NCBI GenBank assembly: GCA_016935755.1
Contig: JAFGQI010000057.1
Coordinates: 1 to 64,000, forward strand
Source: Anaerolineales bacterium
GTDB lineage: Bacteria; Chloroflexota; Anaerolineae; Anaerolineales; UBA4823
Direction of reading: 5' to 3'
Length of the DNA: 64,000 nucleotides
Shown: positions 17,354 to 25,938 of the stretch, in pieces
How the letters are laid out: each line of letters opens with the position of its first letter
How positions within the stretch are numbered: position 1 is the stretch's first letter
Program-made: the position numbers and the translations under genes
Notes under the pieces: model-generated
What the model was told of the DNA's origin: nothing
The model's database searches: none
The model's input: the letters and a program-made list of their open reading frames with translations, nothing else

Positions 17354-17884
17354 CTACAGCCGGTGCACCAGGTCTGTCAGCGGACGGCGCAACCTGGGCG
17401 GCGGCGACTCCCCCGCATAGCCGATAGATAAGATTACCACCGGTCGCGGTCCAGCTGAACGCAGGTCAGCCCCTGGCTGGATCACCCAGGTCACCGCTTC
17501 ATCGTTGAACGCCCCCACCCATACACTCCCCAACCCCTGATCGGCTGCTGCCAGCATGGCATAGGTGCAGGCAATGGTGGCATCTTGCAGGGCGTAGAGG
17601 CCTTCGCCGCGCCGGCCATACTTGGGCATGTTGCGCACTGGGTGGCTGCAAAAGACCAGCGCCACCGGCGCCTGGGCGATAAAATTCTGGTTCAGCGCAG
17701 CCAGAGCCAGGGCAGCCCGCTGCTCGGGTTGAGTCACAACATAAATCTCATAGGCCTGCAGGTTGCCCGCCGAAGGAGCAATATTGGCAGCGTTCAAGAT
17801 CGCCTCCAGCTTCTCGGCTTCAACTGGCTGAGGCGTAAACATGCGGATAGAGCGGCGTTCTTTGATCAGGTCAGCAAATTCCAT
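17354..17884 (-). CDS. Nitroreductase family FMN oxidoreductase
   Basis: 176 aa. The N-terminal ERRSIRMF block with FMN-phosphate arginines, the NIAPSAGNLQAYEIYVV segment, GLGSVWVGAF and a late ILSIGYAGE match the nitroreductase superfamily. Such enzymes reduce nitro or quinone-like compounds or flavin ligands with NAD(P)H; the natural substrate cannot be read from sequence. Its ATG lies three bases after the stop of the GYD-domain gene, so the two form an operon. Confidence 0.88.
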   Translation of the reverse strand: MEFADLIKERRSIRMFTPQPVEAEKLEAILNAANIAPSAGNLQAYEIYVVTQPEQRAALALAALNQNFIAQAPVALVFCSHPVRNMPKYGRRGEGLYALQDATIACTYAMLAAADQGLGSVWVGAFNDEAVTWVIQPGADLRSAGPRPVVILSIGYAGESPPPRLRRPLTDLVHRL

Positions 17885-17887
17885 ACA

Positions 17888-18172
17888 TTACCTCAACGAA
17901 GCGATGAAATCTTCGATCGAAATGGCTGGCATCGAAGTGATTTTAACACTACCCCGCAGGGACAGTTGGGTCGAAACACGCACCACCGTTTTATTGTCCG
18001 GCGCTTCAACAATATTCACCAGGTCATACGGTCCCAGCACGGCGTACTGGGCGATGACCTTCACCCCCATCCTGTCCAAATCCTGGTTGACTTCCTGGAT
18101 CCACTCCGGGTGCTGACGGATTTTCTCGGCGCCCTCATCCGTAAGACTGCCCAACAAAACATAGATTGCCAT
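17888..18172 (-). CDS. GYD domain protein
   Basis: 94 aa. A small ferredoxin-like alpha/beta domain: YVLLGSLTDEGAEKI, GVKVIAQYAVLGPYDLVNIVEAPD and a conserved C-terminal ISIEDFI. It matches the GYD family (DUF on small dimeric proteins with no fixed role). AAAGGAGG eight bases before the ATG fixes the start. It leads the nitroreductase gene. A -10-like TATAAT on this strand sits at 18195-18200, without a clear -35. Confidence 0.85.
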   Translation of the reverse strand: MAIYVLLGSLTDEGAEKIRQHPEWIQEVNQDLDRMGVKVIAQYAVLGPYDLVNIVEAPDNKTVVRVSTQLSLRGSVKITSMPAISIEDFIASLR

Positions 18173-18241
18173 GGCGGCCTCCTTTATTGTAAATATTATA
18201 AGGGTTTTCTGCAGAAAAAACGCATCTCTTGCCGGGTAGCT

Positions 18242-18247
18242 TATAAT
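18242..18247 (+). promoter_or_regulatory. -10 element directly upstream of the class V aminotransferase
   Basis: Perfect TATAAT ending six bases before the ATG at 18254, so transcription should start on or next to the start codon. No -35 box is recognisable at normal spacing. The message would be leaderless or nearly so. Confidence 0.6.
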
Positions 18248-18253
18248 ACGGAG

Positions 18254-19435
18254 ATGAACAATCCTCTGAAGAAATATTTCCTGCTCGACCCCGAGATTAT
18301 CTTCCTCAATCACGGCTCATTCGGCGCCTGCCCCAGGCCAGTTTTCCGGGCTTATCAGAACTGGCAGAGAATTCTGGAGCGTGAGCCGGTGCAGTTCCTG
18401 GGGCGTGATTTCCCGGCTCATGATCGCCAGGCGCGCCAGACCCTGGCCGCTTACCTGCACACCGCCGCCAATAACCTGGTCTTCGTTCCCAACGCCACGC
18501 ACGGGGTCAACATCGTGGCGCGCTCCCTGCCGCTCGCCCCCGGCGATGAAATCCTGACCAGCGATCACGAGTACGGCGCCTGCGACTACACCTGGGAGTT
18601 CATCTGCCAGAAGACCGGCACCCGTTATCTGCGCCAGCCGATCCCGCTCCCCGCTCCGCCAGCCGAAGAGATCGTCGAGCGCATCTGGCAGGCGGTCAAC
18701 CCGCGCACCAGGCTGATCTATCTCAGCCAGGTTACCTCCCCCACCGCCCTGCGCCTGCCGGTGGAGGCCATCTGCGCCAGGGCGCGCCAGGCGGGCATCC
18801 TGGCCCTGGTAGACGGCGCTCACGCTCCCGGTCAAATCCCGCTCTACCTGGACACCCTGGGAGCGGACTTCTACACCGGCAACTGCCACAAATGGATGCT
18901 CAGCCCCAAGGGTGCCGGGTTCCTCTACACCCACCCCAGGGTGCAGGGTCTGGTCGAGCCCCTGATCGTCAGCTGGGGCTACCATGCCTCACCTGAAACG
19001 ACTGCTGGCTCTCAATTCTTGGACTACCTGATCTGGAACGGAACGAAGGATCCAGCCGCGGCGCTGGCGGTCTCCGATGCGATTGACTTTATGCATGCGC
19101 ATGGCTGGGAGCAAGTCAGCCAGAACTGCCATGCCCTGCTGATCAAAGCCCTGCAGCGCATCGACGAGCTGACCGGCCAGCCCTCCATCTACCCCCATCC
19201 AGCCCAGGGGTCAGACCTGCTGCCCACCCAGATTGGCGCGGCGCAGCTGCCCCGGCTGCGCGATCCCGCCCGGCTGAAAGCGCGCCTCTTTACGGAAGAT
19301 CAGATCGAAATCCCAATCATCGAATGGGGCGGGCGGCACCTGATCCGCCTGTCCATCCAGGGCTACAACACGCCCCAAGACATTGACGCCCTGCTTCGGG
19401 CGCTGGCCCGTCTGCTGCCCGAAGAGACTGCTTAG
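18254..19435 (+). CDS. Class V PLP aminotransferase (isopenicillin N epimerase/cysteine desulfurase-like)
   Basis: 393 aa. LNHGSFGACPRPV at the N-terminus is typical of the CefD-like branch. The cofactor aspartate lies in LALVDGAHAPGQIP and the Schiff-base lysine in TGNCHKWMLSPKG. These proteins act as epimerases, desulfurases or lyases, and the reaction cannot be fixed here. The start at 18254 follows a TATAAT box by six bases; the frame remains open upstream, but that part is antisense to the GYD and nitroreductase genes. An MttB-like gene begins 12 bases downstream and is probably cotranscribed. Confidence 0.88.
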   Translation: MNNPLKKYFLLDPEIIFLNHGSFGACPRPVFRAYQNWQRILEREPVQFLGRDFPAHDRQARQTLAAYLHTAANNLVFVPNATHGVNIVARSLPLAPGDEILTSDHEYGACDYTWEFICQKTGTRYLRQPIPLPAPPAEEIVERIWQAVNPRTRLIYLSQVTSPTALRLPVEAICARARQAGILALVDGAHAPGQIPLYLDTLGADFYTGNCHKWMLSPKGAGFLYTHPRVQGLVEPLIVSWGYHASPETTAGSQFLDYLIWNGTKDPAAALAVSDAIDFMHAHGWEQVSQNCHALLIKALQRIDELTGQPSIYPHPAQGSDLLPTQIGAAQLPRLRDPARLKARLFTEDQIEIPIIEWGGRHLIRLSIQGYNTPQDIDALLRALARLLPEETA

Positions 19436-19447
19436 GAATCCAACCAT

Positions 19448-20875
19448 ATGGACACTTTCGCCCTCCCCCACCTGACCCTGCTCAAGGAAGATCAAATCCA
19501 CCAGGTGCATGCCTACGCCTTGAAAATCTTGGAGACTACCGGTGTGCGGATTGACTCGCCCGCCATGCGCCAGAAGCTGGCTCAGCGCCTCGGTACCGCC
19601 TGCCTGCAAGATGATATCCTGCGCCTCCCACCCGAACCAGTCGAATGGGCGCTGGGAACCGCTCCCTCCACTATCGACCTGTACAGCCAGCAAGGCGAAT
19701 TTGCTTTTCGCCTCGGGCAGGGCGAAGCGCGCTTCGGCATCGGTGTAACCAATCTTTTTTACCAGGATGCGCTCACCGATCAGCTGACCCCCTTCTCGCG
19801 CTGCAACATGCAGGACATGGTGCGCCTAGGCGCTTGCCTGCCCAACTATGATGTCATCTCCACGGTGGGGATCGTCCAGGATGTCCCCGTCCAGGCCGCC
19901 GACCTGTACGCGGTTTTGGAGATGGCCGCCAACACCACCAAGCCGCTGGTCTTGCTGGTCTCGGAAGAAACCAGCTTCCCGCAGGCGCTCGACCTGCTCG
20001 AACTGCTGCGCGGCGACCTGGATAAACAGCCCTGTGTGCTGCCCTATTTCAACCCCCTCACCCCGTTGGTGATGAACACGGGAACCCTGGAGAAGATGGA
20101 GCTGGCTGTCCAGCGCGGCCTGCCGGTCATCTTCTCAAACTACAGCATGGCTGGCGCCTCTGCCCCGCTGCTGCCCGCCAGCACATTTGCCTTGCTGATC
20201 GCCGAACTGCTGGCGGGGTTGGTGATCAGCCAGGTGCTGCGTCCGGGCGCCCCGATCGTGCTGGGCATCCTGCCCGCCTATATGGACCTGAAGACGATGG
20301 TCAATTTCTACGACCCGCACAGCATGCTGCTCAGCCTGGCCTGCGCCGAGATGATGGCACACTACCACCTGCCGCACTGCGGCGCATCTGGCAGCGGCAA
20401 CGGCTGGAGCGCAGACCTGCCCAGCGCGGACAGCTTCTGGCTCAACCACCTGACCACCTGCCTGGGCCCGGGCAGCCTGGCGCCCTTCTGCGGGGATGTG
20501 CTGGGTTCCAAGGCCTTCTCGCCCAACCTGGCAGTCTATGTGCACGAAATCATCGCCCAATCCCGGCGCTACGCGGCTGGCTTCGACCTGAGCGAGGGTG
20601 CAGCCGCCCTGGAAGAAATTGATCGGGTTGGACCAGCCGGGAACTTCCTGGCTGCCCCATCGACGCGGGCCAACTTCCGCAGCGCATATTACAGCAGCCC
20701 GTACTTTCCGCGCTGGGGCCTTGAAAAATGGCAGGCTCAGGGCAGCCCTCGTGCGTCTGATTACCTGCGCCAGCATACCTGCCAGCTCTTGTCCAACCTG
20801 CCGGTTCCCGCAGAGCACGATGAGCTGATCGAGCGCGGCGAGAAGTTCATCCGCCAGATTGTCAAGCAGATTTAG
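19448..20875 (+). CDS. MttB-superfamily trimethylamine/betaine:corrinoid methyltransferase-like protein (non-pyrrolysine)
   Basis: 475 aa. The N-terminal KILETTGVRIDSP and the barrel segments GIGVTNLFYQD, PYFNPLTPLVMN and HCGASGSGNGWSADLPSAD match the MttB superfamily. There is no in-frame amber codon inside, so it belongs to the pyrrolysine-free branch, which demethylates quaternary amines such as glycine betaine with a corrinoid protein. No corrinoid protein or activase is encoded nearby, so the partner must lie elsewhere or the substrate differs. AGGAA precedes the ATG. The stop is one base from the convergent gmd stop. Confidence 0.85.
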   Translation: MDTFALPHLTLLKEDQIHQVHAYALKILETTGVRIDSPAMRQKLAQRLGTACLQDDILRLPPEPVEWALGTAPSTIDLYSQQGEFAFRLGQGEARFGIGVTNLFYQDALTDQLTPFSRCNMQDMVRLGACLPNYDVISTVGIVQDVPVQAADLYAVLEMAANTTKPLVLLVSEETSFPQALDLLELLRGDLDKQPCVLPYFNPLTPLVMNTGTLEKMELAVQRGLPVIFSNYSMAGASAPLLPASTFALLIAELLAGLVISQVLRPGAPIVLGILPAYMDLKTMVNFYDPHSMLLSLACAEMMAHYHLPHCGASGSGNGWSADLPSADSFWLNHLTTCLGPGSLAPFCGDVLGSKAFSPNLAVYVHEIIAQSRRYAAGFDLSEGAAALEEIDRVGPAGNFLAAPSTRANFRSAYYSSPYFPRWGLEKWQAQGSPRASDYLRQHTCQLLSNLPVPAEHDELIERGEKFIRQIVKQI

Positions 20876-20876
20876 C

Positions 20877-21842
20877 TCACGGGTTGTTAGCCTGCAGTTC
20901 GGCTTCTACCATGATGTTCACCAGCTGCTCGAAGCTGGTGGCGGCTTCCCAGCCCAGCTTGTGCCGGGCCTTTCCGGGATCGCCTACCAGCAGGTCCACA
21001 TCCGCCGGGCGGATCAGGCGCGGGTCCTGCAGCACATAATCATGATAATCCAGGCCAACCGCATCAAAGGCCAGCTCAGCGAAGCGCTCTACGGTGTGGG
21101 TGCGCCCGGTCGCCAGCACATAGTCATCCGGCTGATCCTGCTGGAGCATCAGCCACATGCCGCGCACATAGTCGGCGGCGCAACCCCAGTCGCGCTGTGC
21201 GTCCAGGTTGCCCAGGCGCAGCTCGTGCTCCAGGCCCAGCTTGATGCGCGCCGCAGCGCGGGCGATTTTGCGGGTGACAAACTCGTGGCCGCGGCGCGGG
21301 CTTTCGTGGTTGAAACAGATGCCCGAAACGGCAAACAGGTTGTAGCTCTCGCGGTAGTTGACCGTGATCCAATGCCCATACACCTTTGCCACGCCGTAGG
21401 GGCTGCGCGGATAGAAGGGGGTCGTCTCCCGCTGCGGCACCTCGCGCACTTTGCCAAACATCTCGCTGGAACTGGCCTGGTAGAAGCGGATTTCGGGGTC
21501 CACCAGGCGCAGCGCGTCCAGCAGGCGGGTGACGCCCAGGGCGGTCACTTCGCCAGTGAAGACCGGCTGCCCCCAGGAAGTCTGCACGAAGGACTGCGCC
21601 GCCAGGTTGTACAGCTCGTGAGGCCGGTGCTCGTGCAGGATGTCGATCAGGGATGCCTGATCCAGCAGATCGCCGGAAACCAGCGTCAGGCGATCCTGGA
21701 TATGCTGGATGCGTTCGAAATTGATCGTGCTGGAGCGACGCACCATCCCGATCACCTCATACCCCTGCTCCAGTAGAAACTCCGCCAGGTAAGACCCATC
21801 CTGCCCGGTTACCCCGGTGATCATCGCACGTTTTACGCTCAT
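20877..21842 (-). CDS. gmd: GDP-mannose 4,6-dehydratase
   Basis: 321 aa, slightly shorter than the usual 350. Makes GDP-4-keto-6-deoxymannose, precursor of GDP-fucose and GDP-rhamnose. It has the Rossmann motif [14 protein letters not shown], the SSSEMFG catalytic triad region, SPYGVAK with the catalytic Tyr/Lys, and [15 protein letters not shown]. The ATG at 21842 was chosen because AAGGAG lies six bases ahead; the in-frame extension upstream runs into the regulatory palindromes. It is likely to feed surface glycan synthesis, consistent with the many GT-C proteins in the window. Confidence 0.93.
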   Translation of the reverse strand: MSVKRAMITGVTGQDGSYLAEFLLEQGYEVIGMVRRSSTINFERIQHIQDRLTLVSGDLLDQASLIDILHEHRPHELYNLAAQSFVQTSWGQPVFTGEVTALGVTRLLDALRLVDPEIRFYQASSSEMFGKVREVPQRETTPFYPRSPYGVAKVYGHWITVNYRESYNLFAVSGICFNHESPRRGHEFVTRKIARAAARIKLGLEHELRLGNLDAQRDWGCAADYVRGMWLMLQQDQPDDYVLATGRTHTVERFAELAFDAVGLDYHDYVLQDPRLIRPADVDLLVGDPGKARHKLGWEAATSFEQLVNIMVEAELQANNP

Positions 21843-21908
21843 AACATTCTCCTTATCAACCAAAGAACCTACTACAATCATCAGGATACCCCATACTGGG
21901 TAATCTGT

Positions 21909-21927
21909 CTGCTAAGCAACTTAGCAG
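21909..21927. promoter_or_regulatory. Palindrome upstream of XRE regulator, probable operator
   Basis: CTGCTAAG-CAA-CTTAGCAG, a perfect 8-bp inverted repeat between the divergent gmd and XRE genes. It covers the expected -35 region for the -10-like TATAGT at 21948-21953. A second, imperfect inverted repeat TACCC...GGGTA lies at 21887-21902. Binding by the adjacent XRE protein is inferred. Confidence 0.55.
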
Positions 21928-21976
21928 TCACGAAACGAGTTTTGCGGTATAGTATCAGCCAGAAGCTGGAGGTCAC

Positions 21977-22498
21977 ATGCAGGCAAGCAGCAGTCAAAAC
22001 CCGCAAAAAGCCATCAAGGCTAGCCCGCTGGAGGCCATCGGCAGGCGTATCGCCCGGCTGCGCCAGCAGCAAGGCTGGACACAGCAGTCCCTGGCGGAAC
22101 GCCTGGCGGTCTCACGCGTAGCGATCTCCCATATCGAAATGGATCTGACCATCCCGAGCGAGCGCACCATCGTCCTGCTGGCTGGCCTTTTTAAGATTAC
22201 ACCCCATGCCCTGGTGCTGAGCACGACCTATCCGCAAGCTAAAGCCGAACGGCTGCCCGAAATCGCCTGCTGCTACACCACGCTGGAGCTGCAGCTGGCC
22301 CTGCTTGAGAACGACCTGGCCTGGCTGGAACGCCTGACGGGTCAGCCACAGTATGCCCGGCTGAAAGACGAGACTCTGCAGAAATGGTCAGATTGGTTGC
22401 ATGAAAGGAGCGAAGACACGATCGACGAGCGTGAACTGGCGATGATTGCCGCCGCCAGGCTCAGGTTGGATGAGTATTATAAATCTCAACCAAAATGA
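21977..22498 (+). CDS. XRE-family transcriptional regulator
   Basis: 173 aa. Residues 19-75 form a Cro/C1-type helix-turn-helix (RRIARLRQQQGWTQQSLAER, then VSRVAISHIEM). The rest is a helical domain with no recognised ligand motif. GGAGG lies four bases ahead of the ATG. The gene is divergent from gmd across a 134-base region with a 19-base palindrome, suggesting autoregulation and perhaps control of gmd. Its 3' end overlaps the DUF58 gene on the other strand by 13 bases. Confidence 0.85.
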   Translation: MQASSSQNPQKAIKASPLEAIGRRIARLRQQQGWTQQSLAERLAVSRVAISHIEMDLTIPSERTIVLLAGLFKITPHALVLSTTYPQAKAERLPEIACCYTTLELQLALLENDLAWLERLTGQPQYARLKDETLQKWSDWLHERSEDTIDERELAMIAAARLRLDEYYKSQPK

Positions 22499-23760
22499 AA
22501 CGACATTACCGCGCTGGATAACACTTCGGATAACTCATCCCCATCTTTCAGCAGGCAGCTGGGCACATTCAAGGCGCGCAGAGAAGCCTGCAGCTTTTCC
22601 GAGCTGAAATATCCCCCAAAGGTGGCGGCGTCAATCAAGACTGCCACCGGGCGCAGGCCGCGCCGCAGCAGCATATCCGCCATGCGATAAATGTTATCCG
22701 ACGAAGACGGGGTGACAAAGATTACCGTACTGCCGCGCGGCAGGTGTCGCGCCTGCGCCTCAATCGCCGCCTGCAGCGGTGTGGCCCCATCCGCTTGCAG
22801 CAGCGCCAGGACCTCCAGGATTTTTCCAAGCTGCCGTCCGCCGCGATCCGAAGGGAGCACCCTCACCGTTCCGCCCGAAGTCACCAGGCCCACTGCTCGG
22901 CTGCGCTGCAGATAGAAGCGCGCCAGCGAGGCGGAACTGGTCACAGCATATTCCAGCGTCGAGGGTGGAAGGCTAAACTTGTAGCGTTTGCGCCACACAT
23001 CTTGAGGGTTAAATTCAGCCACAGTGTGGGGCCGAGAAGCATGCACTACTTTAGCTGCATCGACAAAGATCCACACCTCAGCCAGCGGGTCCAGCTCGAA
23101 TTCCTTGACCATCAGCCGGTTGCGGCGGGCAGTGCTTACCCAATGAATACGGTTCAAGGGGTCGCCCGGCTCATATTCGCGCACCCCGGCCGCGTTGGAG
23201 GTGATTTGGCTGGTGCGCCTTCGCAGCGCCTCACCGCCTGGCAGCAATCCCGGTGGATTGGGGAAGTTCAGCACATCCACCATCATCGGATAAACCAGCA
23301 GCGAATCCTGGTGGGGGAACCTGCGGCTGACCGGGAAAAGCCCAAATAAATCTCCCGAGATCAAATCCGTCGGGCCCAATGGAAAAACGCCCCGCTGCGT
23401 CAGGCGCGCCCTGGCAAGATACATCCGGCTCTCGCGGCCGCCAATCATCGTCAGCACATGCGATCCCTGGGAGCCTGGCAGCGGTGATTGATCTCGCACT
23501 TCGATCCACAGGCGCGGCATAAGGCCCGTATTCTGCACTTCGTATCGTTCTTCAAAAATCTGCCCGACCTGCGAGCGCGAGGTGCGCGCTTTGCGCTGGA
23601 TTTTCACCCCGCGCAGCGCCAGCAGAGACATGACCCAGCTGAAAAGCAGCACGCCAGCCCATAGATAAGCCAGGCGGAAGTATAAGGTGACGCCCGTCGC
23701 CGCGCCCGCAATCAGGCAGGCTGCCAGGAGAACGAGCAGAACACGCTGGTTAGAATTCAT
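22486..23760 (-). CDS. DUF58 domain membrane-associated protein
   Basis: 424 aa. Two N-terminal membrane helices (residues 7-45) are followed by a beta-rich region and the DUF58 signature [24 protein letters not shown], then a vWA-like domain (WIFVDAAKV). DUF58 proteins accompany MoxR ATPases and are thought to work with them in complex maturation or stress responses. Its ATG overlaps the MoxR stop as ATGA, the standard arrangement. A transglutaminase gene often present in such loci is not in the window. Confidence 0.9.
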   Translation of the reverse strand: MNSNQRVLLVLLAACLIAGAATGVTLYFRLAYLWAGVLLFSWVMSLLALRGVKIQRKARTSRSQVGQIFEERYEVQNTGLMPRLWIEVRDQSPLPGSQGSHVLTMIGGRESRMYLARARLTQRGVFPLGPTDLISGDLFGLFPVSRRFPHQDSLLVYPMMVDVLNFPNPPGLLPGGEALRRRTSQITSNAAGVREYEPGDPLNRIHWVSTARRNRLMVKEFELDPLAEVWIFVDAAKVVHASRPHTVAEFNPQDVWRKRYKFSLPPSTLEYAVTSSASLARFYLQRSRAVGLVTSGGTVRVLPSDRGGRQLGKILEVLALLQADGATPLQAAIEAQARHLPRGSTVIFVTPSSSDNIYRMADMLLRRGLRPVAVLIDAATFGGYFSSEKLQASLRALNVPSCLLKDGDELSEVLSSAVMSFHFG

Positions 23761-24764
23761 TCATGCCCTTCATCAGATGAATGGCGGCTTTTTGACCTTG
23801 CCCCCGGCGTGGTGATGCCAGTAGGATCTCCGCCCGGCACCGGCACGCTGTGCAGAATTTCCTCCACGACCTGCTGGGCGCTCAGATCGCGCAGACGAGC
23901 GCCCGGCCCCAGGATGACCCGGTGGGCCAGGGTGGGCACTGACAGATACTTGATATCATCCGGCAGGACATAATCCCGTCCTTCCAGAGCCGCCCGCGCC
24001 TGGGCTGTGCGGTGCAGAGCCAGGCTGCCGCGCGGGCTGGCGCCCAAATACACCTCGCCATGCTTGCGGGTCTGTTCCACCAGTTCGACGATGTAGCGCT
24101 TCAATTGCGAGGAGACATAGATTTCTTTCACCTCTTCCTGCGCCTGCTGAAGCTCCTCTGCGGTGACCGCCTGCTCCAGATCCTCAAACGGGTGGCGGAA
24201 CTGCTGGCGCTCCATGACGCTGATTTCATCTTCCAGGCTGGGGTACCCCAGGCGCAAGCGCAGCAGGAAGCGGTCAACCTGCGCTTCGGGCAAGGGGAAG
24301 GTGCCTTCATATTCAATCGGGTTTTGCGTTGCCAGCACCAGGAATGGGCGCGGCAGAGGCCGGGTCACCCCATCCACCGTGATCTGGCGTTCCTCCATCG
24401 CTTCCAGCAAAGCCGCCTGGGTCTTGGGGGTTGCCCGGTTGATCTCGTCTGCCAGAACGACCTGCGCCATAACCGGCCCCGGGCGGAACTCAAACTCCCG
24501 GCTGACCTGGTTGTAAATCGATACGCCGGTGACATCACTGGGCAGCATATCCGGGGTGAATTGGATGCGGCTGAAAGAACAGCCCAGAGATTTGGCCAGG
24601 CTGCGGGCCAACATCGTTTTCCCCACCCCAGGCACATCTTCGATCAGCAGGTGCCCCTGACAGAGCAAACCCATCACGGCTAATTCAACCGTGGGGCGCT
24701 TGCCAACGATGACTTTCTCAATATTGGTGATCACTTTCTCGGAAAAGTCTTTTACAAGGGACAT
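23757..24764 (-). CDS. MoxR-family AAA+ ATPase
   Basis: 335 aa. Walker A is [12 protein letters not shown]-like ([10 protein letters not shown]), Walker [16 protein letters not shown], sensor 1 [13 protein letters not shown], and the C-terminal lid carries [11 protein letters not shown]. MoxR ATPases are chaperone-like and act with vWA/DUF58 proteins on metal insertion or membrane complexes. GGAG precedes the ATG by eight bases. The gene follows a run of glycosyltransferase-type membrane genes by 70 bases and may be transcribed from their promoter, as none is obvious in the gap. Confidence 0.93.
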   Translation of the reverse strand: MSLVKDFSEKVITNIEKVIVGKRPTVELAVMGLLCQGHLLIEDVPGVGKTMLARSLAKSLGCSFSRIQFTPDMLPSDVTGVSIYNQVSREFEFRPGPVMAQVVLADEINRATPKTQAALLEAMEERQITVDGVTRPLPRPFLVLATQNPIEYEGTFPLPEAQVDRFLLRLRLGYPSLEDEISVMERQQFRHPFEDLEQAVTAEELQQAQEEVKEIYVSSQLKRYIVELVEQTRKHGEVYLGASPRGSLALHRTAQARAALEGRDYVLPDDIKYLSVPTLAHRVILGPGARLRDLSAQQVVEEILHSVPVPGGDPTGITTPGARSKSRHSSDEGHE

Positions 24765-24834
24765 AATATTCTCCAGTTAGAAAATCAACACCAGACGTGT
24801 GTTTTTATGGTGAGATGAACAATGATGTCCGCCA

Positions 24835-25938
24835 TCATCCTTGAGATTTGAACAAGAACACCATAAGTACTATCCAAAACAGGGTATAGTTCAATACCCG
24901 CTTCTGCCGGTACCAGGCCGCGAAGACCAGCACCGACAGCACCAGCCCGCATCCCAGGCGTAATATGCCGCCCGTTTCTCGAAAGGTCGAAAAGGGCAAA
25001 AAAAAGATGACCAGGCTGTTTAAGAGCAAGGCTAATACTACCACATTTCTCTCCCCCGCCCTCCAAAACTGTACAGATTTCCAGACCCCCCAGATGGAAG
25101 GCAGAATAATCGCCGGGCCAAAAACGACCAACATGGCGATCAGGTAAGGCACGCTGTGCGCGCCGATGCGCAGCAGCCCCATGAAGGGGATGAATTCAAA
25201 CGGCGTCGCCATTGCTCCACCGGAGCCCAACCCGGGCTGCCCGAAGACCTGCCACAGCCAGACCTGAAACAGCCCAAAGGGGATCAGGCCAATCGCGGTC
25301 AGGACAGCCGCCTGGCGCCAGCGCTTATGGATGAGTTCATCCAGCAAGCAGGCCCCCAGAAATACAAGGGTCACCTCCTTGGCAAAGACCGCCAGGCCGA
25401 GCAGGAGATACCCCAGCCAGCGCCTGTCCTGGCTGAACGCCAGCAGGCCCAGGGCCACCAGCGCGTAAGCCAGCGGCTCGGTCATATCTGTGACCACGCT
25501 CAAGAGCAGGCCCGCCCACAGGCCATACGCCAGGGCGTACCAGCGGCTAACCCCGCGGCAGGTCATCATCTTCGCCACAGCCCATGTCCCCACCACCTGG
25601 GCGACCACCCCGATGAAGATCAGCATCCAGGGCAAGAGAGTCTGGCTGCCAAGCGACAAAAAGTACACCAGCAGAGGCAGCAAAATCCGCTGGTAGCGGT
25701 AGGCGGGCGCGTCCAGGAATGGCTCCACAGCGAGCGGAGCAAGGTCGCGGGCGATATAGTACACGAACTGCCCATCATAACCTTCGCTGCCGTTCGGATC
25801 GCCCTGCGAGTAGCGCGTGCCCAGGCGCGCCAGAGCCAGCGGGTCCCCGTCGGCCAGGAGCAGGGTGACCCCCACCAGCACAATCGTGACCAGAGCAGTC
25901 AGCGTGACCGGGTGAAAGAGGCAGTCTTTGATCTTCAT
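24835..25938 (-). CDS. Polytopic membrane protein, GT-C/EpsG-like
   Basis: 367 aa with about ten membrane segments. The first extracytoplasmic loop holds SEGYDGQFVYYIARD, a DGxFYY-type motif that recurs in a family of bacterial membrane proteins linked to surface glycopolymer formation. No enzymatic activity is established. The ATG overlaps the stop of the upstream YfhO-like gene as ATGA, so it is the last member of the five-gene membrane cluster from 33800. Confidence 0.75.
   Translation of the reverse strand: MKIKDCLFHPVTLTALVTIVLVGVTLLLADGDPLALARLGTRYSQGDPNGSEGYDGQFVYYIARDLAPLAVEPFLDAPAYRYQRILLPLLVYFLSLGSQTLLPWMLIFIGVVAQVVGTWAVAKMMTCRGVSRWYALAYGLWAGLLLSVVTDMTEPLAYALVALGLLAFSQDRRWLGYLLLGLAVFAKEVTLVFLGACLLDELIHKRWRQAAVLTAIGLIPFGLFQVWLWQVFGQPGLGSGGAMATPFEFIPFMGLLRIGAHSVPYLIAMLVVFGPAIILPSIWGVWKSVQFWRAGERNVVVLALLLNSLVIFFLPFSTFRETGGILRLGCGLVLSVLVFAAWYRQKRVLNYTLFWIVLMVFLFKSQG

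Noticed and set aside
17585-18253. Long open frame upstream of the class V aminotransferase
   Set aside because: It is antisense to the nitroreductase and GYD genes; the family homology and the -10 box place the start at 18254.
20873-20893. Possible pyrrolysine readthrough at the MttB-like TAG stop
   Set aside because: The TAG is at the natural end of the protein, a second TAG follows five codons later, and Pyl in MttB proteins lies mid-chain.
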